DNA of 64,000 bases, taken from Calliopsis andreniformis (taxonomy: Eukaryota; Arthropoda; Insecta; Hymenoptera; Andrenidae). The stretch is from contig NC_135073.1 of NCBI RefSeq assembly GCF_051401765.1, positions 6,510,001 to 6,574,000 of the forward strand, read 5' to 3'. Both the position numbers and the translations under genes were made by a program. The notes below the pieces were generated by a model. That model worked only from the letters and a program-made list of their open reading frames with translations, was not told where the DNA came from and did not search any database. Below are positions 51,801 through 63,000 of the stretch, piece after piece (within the stretch, counting starts at the first letter, position 1; each line of letters starts with the position of its first letter).

Positions 51801-54469
51801 AGTAATTGCAGTTTTCTGATAGAAATGGAGCAATAGGAATGTCGTGTTTGAGGTTTGTCACATCCTGGCTACTGTTAGCTTGGCGTATTGTCAGAGTCGA
51901 AGGTTTTCTAAGTGACTATAAATTTAGCTAAGGGTTGTTGGACAACTGCACTCCAGATGTCGCGAGAACACGTTTTAGAAAGCACAGTTTCTGTAATCAT
52001 CCAGAAATCTGTTAGTTTACTTTCCCCTTCTCCATAAAAATTTTCAACTGCACATATTATTATTGTCACCGCCTACCCTTATTAAAACTCCACCAAAAGA
52101 AAATTTGTTAGCTCATCCGCCTGCAACGTCTTCAACCAATAATTTTTAACCATAGTGCAGCCTTGCTCAAGTTTTTCGCAATAATCGAGAGACCATCAGC
52201 AAAGTTTCTTCTTATATTTATAATAAAGTTTTGTTTAAAAACTAACTAGTTGTACAAAATTCATTTGGTGTGCAATTACATACATACGCATCAAAACACG
52301 TAAGGAACTGTTGTTAGCATGTAACAGTAATACATATGTCTTAATATACAGTATCAGTAATAGATGGAAAGCTCTTGATTGGATTAGCATTGCGCGATTG
52401 GATTGAACAGGTCAGGTTTGCACTTAACCAGGTTTTGATATAACATTATACGTATTATACGTATGAGTTTCGTAATTATGTGTTTAATAAGTATAGTTTG
52501 AAACTTCTAATGTTGTCAAATTTCATAAGACGAGGAGATAATAAAATCAGGTAAGACCTTCATAATTTTTCTGCACACTCTATACATTAACATTAAGGTG
52601 ATATACAGACAAATTGGAAATTCTATTTTTTTATTCCATTTTTTTTGTCAATCTTGTAAATGTCTTAATGTACCTATATCGGTAATATTTTATCCTAGAT
52701 GTACAAACTTATGAAGTTATAAGAAATATTATTTAAAGTTACTGAAAAACACTAAATGTGAAACTTAGAGAAAGTTGTATTTTCATTTAATCAAAATATT
52801 TGTATACATACTAATCATGAACTCGATTTTCTTTTTGTTATTTCAAAGATTCATGAAGGAATACCAAATTTTTAACTGCACTGTTTCTAAACATTACTAT
52901 ATTTAGAAACATATTTTTTTATGTAGGTATTAATTTACCAATTAACTAGTCTCTTTACTTAATGATAAGAATCGTATTATAAGTTCTTCATGTAAGAATA
53001 AATAGAAAGCGGTGTCTGTTAAATGCAAACCTGGAACTCCTAAAAGGGTGCAAATTATTTTGTGATACATTTGCATTTTGCACATTCAATCATAAGAACT
53101 TAAGGTCAATTCCAACGATAAATACAACGGTAACTGTTATACCGATAAACTGCAGTATTTAGCTTTTGCTCCAAACAATGATCGGTATACAATAATTTCC
53201 AAGTTACAACAGCCACGTTCCATTATTGCATCACTTACTCTGAAATCTGCAGGAATATTCTCCAGCGATGAATAATCGTACAGATCGATTGCTCAATGAA
53301 GAGCTAACGAACAGCTTAACTAGGCGTTCGTTAACCTGAAGTACACGTAATAGCATAACCAGTGTTTCTCAACGTTCTCAATGGCACTGCTTGAACAAAG
53401 CTAAAACAGTTTCCACATATCCACTTATGATAAGCGTCCTAACCCAAATTTTAGAGTTACGTCAGAATGGAATACATAGAGTGGCCCAAAATTGGTAACA
53501 TAAACGGAAAAGTGATCACTCTGTTTGAACAATTAGCTGAAAATATCAAAAGTTGATATCTCGCTTTGCTTGAAGAAGAAATTTACTTTGAATTTTAGTC
53601 GAGTTTGCATAAAGTGAAATGCAATTTTAAGCGTTTAAGGGATACAAGGGATAAAGAGAACACTTGTAATTTCTAGTAAATACATTCACTGATCAAAGCA
53701 CATGTTTCCTTTATGCCGTGCATCTTTCAAAGCCTAATACCGCATGTGTATGTGTATTATTGTACATTTATACTCTATCAAAAATTGTACTCATTTCTTG
53801 AGGAAACTTAAACGTTTAATATAAAATTTTTATTTTATACTTTCGACGTATTTTTGCATGTAAAATCAAGTCTGCGATAACCTAATACTAATAACTTTCA
53901 AAAACTATTGAAGCAAAAATTTCAAAATACTACTATACCATAAACTAACACACCCCAATAGTTCGAGTAATGGTGCAGTGTTTATTCTTATAGACAAGCA
54001 AAGGAACTATTTGCTTGTCACAAGTTTCTGCATCATTTGGAAGGAAATAATATTAGTAACCCATAATTAAGTACATTCTATTACCAGTTAAGTACATGCT
54101 TATAGACCTTTCAGCAACCACACTGATTAACTTAATTTTCTATCAAATTCACCATCTTATCGTCTAAGCATAGTTGCACCAGAAATATAACATGGTAAAC
54201 TGAGGCATCGAGTGGAAGTGCCACCTTATATAAACAGACTATAACAACAAATCGTGAACCAGCAAGAAGCTAAAACCCTAGTTTTCCAGCATTCTAGTCA
54301 TTTCACTTGTTTAACGCCCTAAATATGGAACACAAAACCTGAGAAACAAACAATTTTTACTTCAAACATAATTTTACCATATATTGCTTTATTAAATTAT
54401 TGTATTATTTTCCTCTGCTTTTGATTTTCTGGAATTGATTCGTTTGCCATCTAGGTCGCTCATACGTTA
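51801..54469. other. AT-rich stretch without recognised genes
   Basis: Short chance frames only. Contains the element fragment near 53474-53625. Confidence 0.35.
53474..53625 (+). mobile_element. fragment of CAGGGTG-type MITE
   Basis: ATAGAGTGGCCCAAAATTGG is followed by GATATCTCGCTTTGCTTG and then TTTACTTTGAATTTTAGTCG. The last word is shared with the fragment near 62925 and, in changed form, with the 6190-6639 arms (TTGACTTTGAATTTTAACCG on the minus strand). No right end is visible. Confidence 0.45.
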
Positions 54470-55160
54470 TTGCGTATTTCTGCTTCCCTGTGCATCCATT
54501 TTCTAAGGACAAGAATAACCCCTATACGTACACCATCTGTTCTGTCACTGCTAATTAAGGAAGAGGTCCATAGTAGCTCCATACGCAAACTTCGTAAGAT
54601 AAGTATAGCATCGCATCGTCGAAAAGGCAAATTGCTTCGCGATGCTCGTTTGTTCGTTCGTAGGAACGTAAACGCAGGGCTATGTTAAAGGATGAGCCGT
54701 CAAAGGGCGGTAAATGCCGGCGCGATGCCTCGCCTTGTACTACAAAGCAAGGAAGACGAACAATTACGTGGCTGTGCGCAAATGAAAGAACACCGCACAC
54801 ATGTCAGGCGAAGTTTGCGATGACAGCAGTTGGCAACGGAGGATGACGTCGGGGATGTCGTAAACTTTCATTCAATCCGTGTAAGTCCTTAATAGATACA
54901 ATCAATCTACGCGTTAGAGGTTCATGTTGGGCTGTTTCGTGAGATCTACGATGTTTTCGAGAAACGTGGAATGAAATTAGATAGTTTGTAATTGGGTCTA
55001 GTGAATGCACGTTCAGATAGAAAATACTGCGGATTAGTATTATAGATGCATCGTTAATTTTCTGAACTACGCGTAGACGAAACAGTTTGAGACCAATTGT
55101 AGGTTTCGCTGGATTAATTCGATTCGTTAAGCTGGAAATGCGCTTGTGGTAGCAGTGTAG
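54470..55160. other. GC-richer island
   Basis: Composition is raised and several opposed short frames overlap (54470-54688 plus, 54555-54800 minus, 54804-55010 minus). None resembles a known protein. Candidate regulatory DNA. Confidence 0.3.
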
Positions 55161-55330
55161 GATTGTGTTTAATCGAGTTTAAAGAGGAGAGAGAATCTCT
55201 GACTATTAATTATGCGATTAAAAAAGGATTAAGTCAGGTGTGGAAATTTTAAGGACAAAGCAGCATCATGAATATGTGCGAGGAAGAATCGGGGAAGCTG
55301 AAGGTAGAAAGTCAGCAAACCGAGAATCTG

Positions 55331-55412
55331 CAATTGAATGTAGAGAGTCAAAGGGGACTGTAGTCAGGTTACAATTGAATGTAGAGAGTTAAAAGAACTC
55401 GGTTACAGGTCA
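55331..55412 (+). repeat. 41-bp tandem duplication, about two copies
   Basis: CAATTGAATGTAGAGAGTCA at 55331 recurs as CAATTGAATGTAGAGAGTTA at 55372. The following bases (GACTGTAGTCAGGTTA and GAACTCGGTTACAGG) are partly alike. Confidence 0.6.
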
Positions 55413-55855
55413 AAGAGTTATAGTCGAGAATTAAAGAGGTGTTAAATTCAAAGAGAATTTTGGTTAAATGTTTAGAAATATTATAATTAGAAATTAAAGA
55501 AAGTGATGACTTAATCATAACAGATAAAGCTATATTATAATTTTTCAAAAAGAATTTACTCTTATTTCCATTAAAATTACTTACTACAGTCATCTATTTA
55601 ATATTTTTATTTACGACTAACGATAAAATACAAGAGGATACTATTAATTAACGAATCAATTAATTTATATTATTTTCATAAATTTCTCACCAAAAATCTC
55701 ACTTTAAAAACACTCTTATGTTCTAAAGTACTGTCTTAGAACGTCTATGCAATTACTATACTCGAAAACGTAAAATCCAACTGAATATTTCTTGCATCCT
55801 CTGTGAACTTATTTTACTTTATATATTTTGTAACTTTTTGCACATTACACAAATT

Positions 55856-56173
55856 TTACACTCCTTTGCAGACTCCTTTTTCTTCTCCTTTCCAATAAAT
55901 ATATCCAAATAATACTCTCGATCTATCATTGTATGAATCAGTAGATCCAAGCTTTTCAAGAAACACATTTCTTCTTGCATTGCTATTCATGCTACCCATA
56001 TGATCTAACATTTGAATTCGATCAATAATCGATGTTCTGGAAGCGTTATCGTGCATCCTTAAAAACACCTTGCACATTATCCGCTCGAAGCAGCCAGTGA
56101 AGTGCAAAGGGTTAATAAATTTTATGAATGTCATCTCAGAACGAAGGCTGGTAGCCGCGCGCGTATGGAACAT
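55856..56173 (-). CDS. unrecognised 105-codon open reading frame, possible gene fragment
   Basis: ATG to TAA on the minus strand. From about residue 35 the frame looks more protein-like than others in the window. It includes MHDNASRTSIIDRIQMLDHM and RSRVLFGYIYWKGEEKG, with few repeated residues. Over the last 64 codons I counted purines in about 72 percent of first codon positions, against about 59 and 52 percent in the second and third, a bias typical of coding DNA. There is no signal peptide, membrane segment or domain I recognise. No clear promoter or splice pair was identified. The first third overlaps a GC-raised block. Chance remains the main alternative. Confidence 0.2.
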   Translation of the reverse strand: MFHTRAATSLRSEMTFIKFINPLHFTGCFERIMCKVFLRMHDNASRTSIIDRIQMLDHMGSMNSNARRNVFLEKLGSTDSYNDRSRVLFGYIYWKGEEKGVCKGV

Positions 56174-57780
56174 TCGTTAACTAAGCATAGTCCATGTTAG
56201 CAGCTGCGCACAGTCGTTGATATGACAAAATGCAGCCATAATTTGTAAGATATGTCCTTCTGTCCGCGCCGATACTTTGACAAATGTCAGCTTTACGAGG
56301 CTCGTTAATGTTCCCCTCTACATACAGGAACATACATCGATGTGTCGAAAGCTTGAAAAGCTAGACCGCAAAGACCAGCGCCACTTCCGTTCTGTTAGCA
56401 ACAGTCTCCCAGTGCCATATATTTTGATTCGGTGTACAACATGTTAATACGTTTGACAAGATAACAGTCCACCTAACGTACTATATGCATTTCTTTCGCT
56501 TTCAATGCACTCCTTCATTCTCAATATATTGCAGAGTTTCACGTTGGTCCCTCTTGGCACAAGGCCATTGACATCGACCATCGAGATTAAATTTCGCTTA
56601 TCTTCAGCCTTGCTATTATTTATATTCGTGGTTGTTCAATTTTTTAGTTGAAGAAAAATATTAAAATAATATTATTTACACATAGGATAAAACACTGTTC
56701 CTTATTTTAACACATACTTTTATACGTCTTCTAGTAAATAAAATTTGGGAAATTGTTATTGATACTGCTTGTAATGTATCAAAGGATTTTCGAATACATA
56801 TGCATTTTGAAACAATCAGAGAAGATGGTAATAGAGAACCTCTTTTTATTGTTAAGCGATTTTCTCGAAAGTAATGAACTGATTAATGTAATTGAATCTT
56901 TTATTCTTCAAAACTCAAAATAAAATAGATTATTTAATTGAGGAATTTATCTTCATTTCCAGAAATCAATTTTTCCAGTTATTAGCTATGTTACTGTTAA
57001 TATGGAATCCTGGTTACTAATTGTCAGTATGAGTATCTATATAAAGTAGAATACTTAATGAATTTAGTAGATATTATTTTCAACCCTTAATTACTTGTGT
57101 AGTGGTCTAATGATCTTCTTTGTAGATTATTTAAATTTAATTCTCAAATTTTTGCACTAAGATACTTTGTTATTTCATAGGTTTCTTTTGCATATCGTTC
57201 AAATTCTTACTAACATAACAAAAAATATAGAAAATTTGTATGAGTGTGTAAGATGGAATAAATGATGTCCCCACCTCTTTTACTTTTTCCTTTGGGCAAT
57301 AATAAAATTTAAACTATATTTAAACATTTTAAATATTAATAATAATTAATATTAGTATAAATGAATAATACGTCTATGTCAGAATTACAATACCAGATGT
57401 TTGTAGCTCGTCTGTACATAATTGATAAATATTCAACGAACAGTAAAACTACCAGCAGATCTTTCTTCTTTGAGTCAAATATATTCCACTTTTATCTATC
57501 TGTTTCATCGGGTGTCCAGGTAACCTATTCCAATTCAGTACGTCTACTTTGGACTACTTAAATAGTCGTTCATTAACTGTTGGTTGTATGTACTTACTTT
57601 AAATCCTAATTAAATTTACATCTACTCATTCATCACAGTCCTTACAATCGAAAACACTGTTCCATTTAAAATATGCATAGCGAGTATTAAACTTTCATTT
57701 CTTACATCAACCTATCCCAGGCGACACATTTACAGTAACAATGTTTGTAAAGAATTATTCTTTCATCATGATCCATTTAT
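56174..57780. other. non-coding stretch
   Basis: GC-balanced to about 56620, then AT-rich. A 66-codon plus frame (57361-57561) is probably fortuitous. No RNA gene or repeat is recognised. Confidence 0.35.
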
Positions 57781-57837
57781 AAAATAATCTCGAACATTGT
57801 CTGTTAATGCCACAGTGCAGAGCTCTTCGGCACCCTG
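57781..57837 (-). mobile_element. CAGGGTGCC-type element end (minus strand)
   Basis: Reading the minus strand from 57837, the sequence is CAGGGTGCCGAAGAGCTCTG, and the TA flank lies at 57838-57839. It resembles an end of the TA-flanked group. A similar word without the TA (GGGTGCCGAGCAGCTC on the minus strand) lies about 105 bases to the right at 57928-57945. No opposite end is visible. The left limit is an estimate. Confidence 0.3.
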
Positions 57838-58258
57838 TATCAGAAAATGTTCGAGCGAAACACTTTGCACACACGAAACCGTTCCACGCACAATGTAACC
57901 AGCAAAAACATGGTCGACAAAAGATATGAGCTGCTCGGCACCCTTGATCGATAGGCTTTGCTCGAGGCTTTATCAACATTGTGTATTACCATCTTCAATA
58001 AACAGCGCTCTCACCGCGAAGGTGGAGGCGACCTGGGGACCTTCAATGGTACGCAGAGGTTCCTATCGGCTTACACGATACAATGAACGAGCAGATAATA
58101 GGTACGCAGTTATGTAAAGCCATGGGACAGTACGATGGAGAGTGGAAAGGAAGAGTGGAGTAGAAGTTTAGCAAACAAAGGTGAAGGACGTGGGCTAGAG
58201 GAGACTGTAATCCAGTTTATCGTAGCAAAGTGCATAAGATCATGCTAACCTCTATCTA

Positions 58259-58288
58259 GGTGTGTGTACGTGTGTGTACGTGTGTGCA
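58259..58288 (+). repeat. (GTGTGTAC)n microsatellite
   Basis: GTGTGTACGTGTGTGTACGT and following TG repeats, about 30 bases, just upstream of the splice-like site at 58358. Confidence 0.7.
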
Positions 58289-58358
58289 GTGTGTCGAGTT
58301 TCGTTTGGAACTACGGATTATGTCAACCCTTTCTATTCGTCTTCCTCACGATCTACAG

Positions 58359-58529
58359 CCTTTATGAAGGAACTTTACGAGGACTCATGAGATTCCGCAA
58401 ATCGACGATCCGAACGATATTTATGACTACTACGGCTGGCCGGAGATGCGATTCGAATCGATCTCACCAACCCGAGATTCCATCGAGAAGATACTGTTTT
58501 ATAGGATTTCATTCGAAAGGAGATCTTAG
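58359..58529 (+). pseudogene. coding-like, frameshifted exon candidate of unknown protein
   Basis: A pyrimidine-rich tract (CTTTCTATTCGTCTTCCTCA) ends in CTACAG at 58358, a good 3' splice site. The phase opening two bases later reads FMKELYED. One extra base at 58385 then shifts it to HEIPQIDDPNDIYDYYGWPE, followed by MRFESISPTRDSIEKIL, and it closes at TAG (58527-58529). Codon choice is GC-raised at third positions and the peptide is acidic and varied, unlike the chance frames nearby. I do not recognise the protein. It could be a decayed exon, a true last exon with a sequence error at 58385, or coincidence. No downstream donor in phase was found before the stop. Confidence 0.25.
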
Positions 58530-59380
58530 GAACGAATCAGTAAGAGCGGAAAGGCTTCAAAACGGACTGCAGCTTCATCGATTTCACGCAGAACCATTAA
58601 GTCTGCGAGAATGGTTTGTAGGCTTTGTCGTACGCGATGGCAAATGTGAACAAATAATGGGATCGATGGACGGTGCAGTGTTTATTATTACTTAAGAATA
58701 GTTGTTGGTTTATTTTTATCTACAACATGCATTTAAATGTTAGATCAAGGGATTCAAATAATATTCAAATAAAATTCAATATAAAATTTTTTTAAGAATA
58801 GAGTAAGAATTACAGAATGACTGAGATAAGTGGCAATTTAATGATAATTAGAGGAATATTAAGACACTGAGTATTACAATGAAATTCATTGTCAAAATTT
58901 AAAACTCATGTACCTATCAGTTAAGTAAGAATTGATTAAATAATACTGCATGGATCCCAATTAACTAAAAATTAATATATATACAGAAGTGTCTCGATAG
59001 AGTTAAACATCTTTTCCAGTTCGTATATAAAACTATGAACGAAAAAGTAATCTACTTTAATACGTAGCGACGTGTAGACACTAACTTACACAGTCACGAA
59101 TCATTTCAAAAATAACTTCTAACAGATCTTCCTGAGCAAGTATGAAACACCCCTGTAAAATTAATCATGAATTCAATTATGAGAAATGTCTAATGAAAAT
59201 TCGGATTACTGACTATATTTTAATAAAGTTCCTAACGAATTCTGTTTACTAATTCAAAGGAACATTCATTATGAATGAAAATGTCTGACTTCTCTTATTC
59301 CACAAACTTCCATCTTTATCTATTTTACTAAAAGTGGACTCTTCCCAATTCGCACCCCTATCGAAATTCCTTTCAAAATC
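58530..59380. other. GC-richer to AT-rich transition without recognised features
   Basis: The plus-strand frame spanning 58264-58695 runs through here in another phase and looks fortuitous. Beyond 58700 the DNA is AT-rich and featureless. Confidence 0.3.
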
Positions 59381-59960
59381 AATGCACTACTGATTATCAT
59401 CGGGAAAGCTCGTTTTATGTTTCGTAAAACCCACGCTAGATGTATCGAATTGCTTTACGCGGGCACGTCCGCCTCCAATAATACGGTTGAATGAACGAAC
59501 TCCGAATGCCATGAGAATTTAAATTTCAGCGGTTCGCTCACCACTATCTCGACAGACATCCAAAAATAATTACGAAGTCGGACGAAGAAATATTTCAATC
59601 GAAACATTACAAACTTCCGGGTACTCCAGTTTTAACATGAAATCGAGTTTCTCTAGAGCCGTCCCTATCCAAAGACGTCCCTCGTCTCGAACAAAAGATT
59701 CCTCCCTCTAATATGGGGACTCGCTCCTTTGTTTCCTAACGTCAGCCCATTTCGCGAACAAAAGTTTGATGCTCCACGGGTGAACAATCGTTACGCTACG
59801 GGCCGCCTGCGCTGGTAAATGTTAATTAACATACGACAGGAAACGCGAGACTTGAGGATTCTGTAAAAGTGAATAACGACGCGATGTCAGAGGCAGAAAC
59901 TTTGGGAACGTCACTCGTTAAAACACGAAAGCTGAAGGGCGAGCTTTCAACCCCTTTCCT
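59381..59960. other. GC-richer island
   Basis: CpG-containing block without a usable frame on either strand. Candidate regulatory or conserved non-coding DNA. Confidence 0.3.
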
Positions 59961-61479
59961 TTATGACTTTTTGAGATAGTAAATGTAAATGCAAAATGAT
60001 AACTATTGTATATGTACATGATCCTTTATTACGTATACTGTTATGTGTGTATTGTTGAAAATTTCGTATTTCGGTCGAATTTTGTTGAGCTACGAGAGGA
60101 ATTTTGTTATTTTTTATTAATAAGAGTGATATAACTTCATATAAAACTAGGTTTGTGGGTTTTCACTTCACCAATTCCATTGAAATAATTCAAATAAAAT
60201 GATTGGAGTGAAACCTTAAGCGAAAACCTTAAGAAAAATTTCAAGACATATCAATAAATAGTATAAGTATAATATCGATTTTTTGCAAGATTCATCATTC
60301 TATCACAGAATCAATTTTTAGCTCTCTACTCTATCCTCACCTACTCACCCCTATTGCAATATTTTGAATAGATTTGTATTTGTATTAATATAATAATATA
60401 ATATAATATGGTAATTACTTCAAGTCTATGCTCTAAATTTATAAAATACTTTGTGAACTTGATATTTCACTGGTTTCATATACAATGCTGAATTCAATTT
60501 TCAGAAAAAGTAATAAGAATAAAATAAATAATAATATTTCATAAATAAAAAAAAAGTATATAGAATTTCTAATTGGAGACACGAAGAGATTAACATTAGA
60601 TTTGCAAGTAATTTCGTCAGATTTTGCATGGCAATTGTAATAGTAAATAAATCTATTTACCATTAATTACCGAACATATTAATATGATAAGATCTTTATT
60701 GTACAAAATCCTACACATGTTTGCCTACTTCACCATTCTCTCTTAACACTTCACTCTACAATTCGTACGACATTCGCAGACACAAAAAGAAGTGTCCTAC
60801 ATTCTTTCCACGTCGTACAGAAATTGCGAAGCCCAACTTTCATAACTAACATTTCGCATAGATTAAAATTGGAAACGCATCATGCATATATGACGCAAAG
60901 TACTGGTGCATCAGAGAAATGCAACGAAACGTCCTTGTTCTCGGGTGAATATCAATCTGTTAGATATCGCAGAGTGAATATGCTCGAGAAGAGCGGTGGA
61001 AAACGAGAGGGAGGCGAAAGTGTGAACAATACTTATTGTCACAGTTAAGTAAGTGCAATCGTCAAAGAAACCCGTGTCATGATGTCATAGCACAGTCATA
61101 TTGCACAATGTGAGCTGACGGCGCACAATGAAAAGCGACTACAGTTATACGTCTTCGCGGTTTTTCGCATTCTTTATACAGCATTATAATGCTTTCGCTA
61201 TCAGCGTGCATTTTAAGAACAATGTTTCGCAGAGTGCAATGTATTTTCAGTTAGACGAGATTCAATATTATGTATTCAATTTTTTATTGCATTCTTTCTT
61301 TGCTAATTAAAGAGTTCAAAAAGAGTTCAATTTTTATCTTTTCCTAGGAGAAGAAAAAAATACTGTAGCATCTTTTATTCTTCTTGAATTGACTAACGTT
61401 CTTTTTAACAAAATATTGATCATAGTGCCATATTGTGTTTTCGATGGAATAGGTTCCATAAAGTCGACAAATTGTTGAG
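59961..61479. other. AT-rich stretch without recognised genes
   Basis: Includes an ATA-rich run at 60388-60410 and short chance frames (60824-61048 and 61128-61310 plus). Confidence 0.35.
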
Positions 61480-61563
61480 AAGAATGCTCCTGTCGCTTGA
61501 ATTGTGCTGAAGTGGAAGAAGAACGAGGATTCACTCGCTTGGTTTAAACGCTTAAACGCATCA
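61480..61563. mobile_element. PIF/Harbinger-like MITE, copy C (right half)
   Basis: GAATGCTCCTGTCGCTTGAA matches the middle of copy B (GAATGCTCGTGTCACTTGAA). It is followed by GCTGAAGTGGAAGAAGAACG, then ATTCACTCGCTTGGTTTAAA, ending CGCATCA with TTA immediately to the right (61564-61566). A short extra CTTAAACG-like duplication lies just before the end. The left half is missing. Confidence 0.65.
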
Positions 61564-61566
61564 TTA

Positions 61567-62865
61567 CAAAAATCGTAAAATTTTACAAGGGCTCTTTTTG
61601 TTATAAGCTCTTCAATTGTCTGTAGTCTCTTTAACGACTGAACTGGGTTGATTCAATCTCTATGAGTTGATTTTATTCTTACGCTTTTAACCTTCTCAGT
61701 GCAAAGCAGTAACACAGACGTATTAATGGCTCTCTTCGTCGGCAGCATTGAAAAAGTTAATAATCGTATACTTTGTAACTCAGACAAAACTGTAACGTTA
61801 GTGGATATGTAGTAAATGTTATATTTTCAGAGATCACTAGAAGATTTTTAAAAATAGTCCTTTTTTCCTTTGTATGGAAAACGTTACAAAACATTAGTTC
61901 TGCTATTGTTAAACCCATCAGATATAATGTTCTCGACCTTAGCGAAATCCTTTTCTTTTTAGGTCAACGCATGTTGAAATTAATTGCTCAAAGATTTAAG
62001 ATACATATGTAATATCGGTAACTTTCTCATCAGTTTAATATACTTAATAAAAGATTCTATTACGAAGGCAATTAAATTACAAATGATATAAACTCTTTGT
62101 ATCTTCCTTTATGTTTGTTTTCTTGTTCCAACGTCTTACTTTAAATAACACCACAATTTAACCATGTAAATATTAATTTAATTTCACATATTGAATTTAA
62201 AATTTAGTTCTATTGTCTGTGTAGAAAGCCAGTACTCAAATGACATAATACAAGTTAACATTTGCAGAATATTCATCTACAGTAGCATGTTAGCGGTTCA
62301 ATGAGAGAATAAGCGTAATGACTGGAACATAATTCACGAATGTATTTATACGTCCTTGATAAATAAGTGACATTTATTGAGGATGTACGTTCTTTACGAA
62401 CGAGCGTTAACGTATGGAAAGTATGTATACATATGTACATGCTGTAAGAAAGTCAATGATATGGTTGTATAGCTGATAAAAAGATGACTTTACACCGAAA
62501 ATTTAAAATGCTTTTTCATTCAAAACTTTATTTATAGAAAAAAATTATTTCTGACAACCGATGCATATAATTAAAAACTGGTCAACTAAAACATTAAAGA
62601 TGGACCATATTATGAATGGAAAATTCTCAAACAAAAATAAATTAAAATAACAGAATAATTGTTCTTCAAACATAAGGATTATTTTCAGAAAAATTAATTT
62701 TGTAAGTGTTTTGAATATAGTTAACCAATAAACAACACTGCAATTTCTAAAACAGTATTGCAATTTTTTGTTATTTTTGCAGAAAGCTTCTTTCTAACCA
62801 CATTTACACTATACTTATTCCTGCACTTTATTTTTACCATACACTGTATGCAATAGTAACAATAA
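61567..62865. other. AT-rich stretch without recognised features
   Basis: Short stems near 62363-62402 (ACGTCCTTGATAAAT and ATTTATTGAGGATGTACGT) are the only structure seen. Confidence 0.35.
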
Positions 62866-63000
62866 CATAGAGGGTGTCCCAGAACTGGTGATACAAGCGA
62901 TTTTTAAAAACATTTACTTTGAATTTTAGTCGAGTTTTGATTAGGATTCACTTGAAAATTATTCATAGAAAAACTGTACAACACATTAAATTACAAGTGA
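62866..63000 (+). mobile_element. fragment of CAGGGTG-type MITE
   Basis: ATAGAGGGTGTCCCAGAACT is followed by GGTGATACAAGCG and then TTTACTTTGAATTTTAGTCG, the latter shared with the 53474 fragment. No right end is visible. The end words match the group anchored by the transposase remnant at 41677-41961. Confidence 0.5.

Noticed and set aside
52560..52585. GCACACTCTATA as the right end of the 51665 element
   Set aside because: The two ends do not pair beyond a few bases, so they cannot be assigned to one element.
58264..58695. 143-codon plus-strand frame
   Set aside because: It runs through a GT microsatellite and a likely splice site, and a different phase (58386-58529) looks more coding-like.
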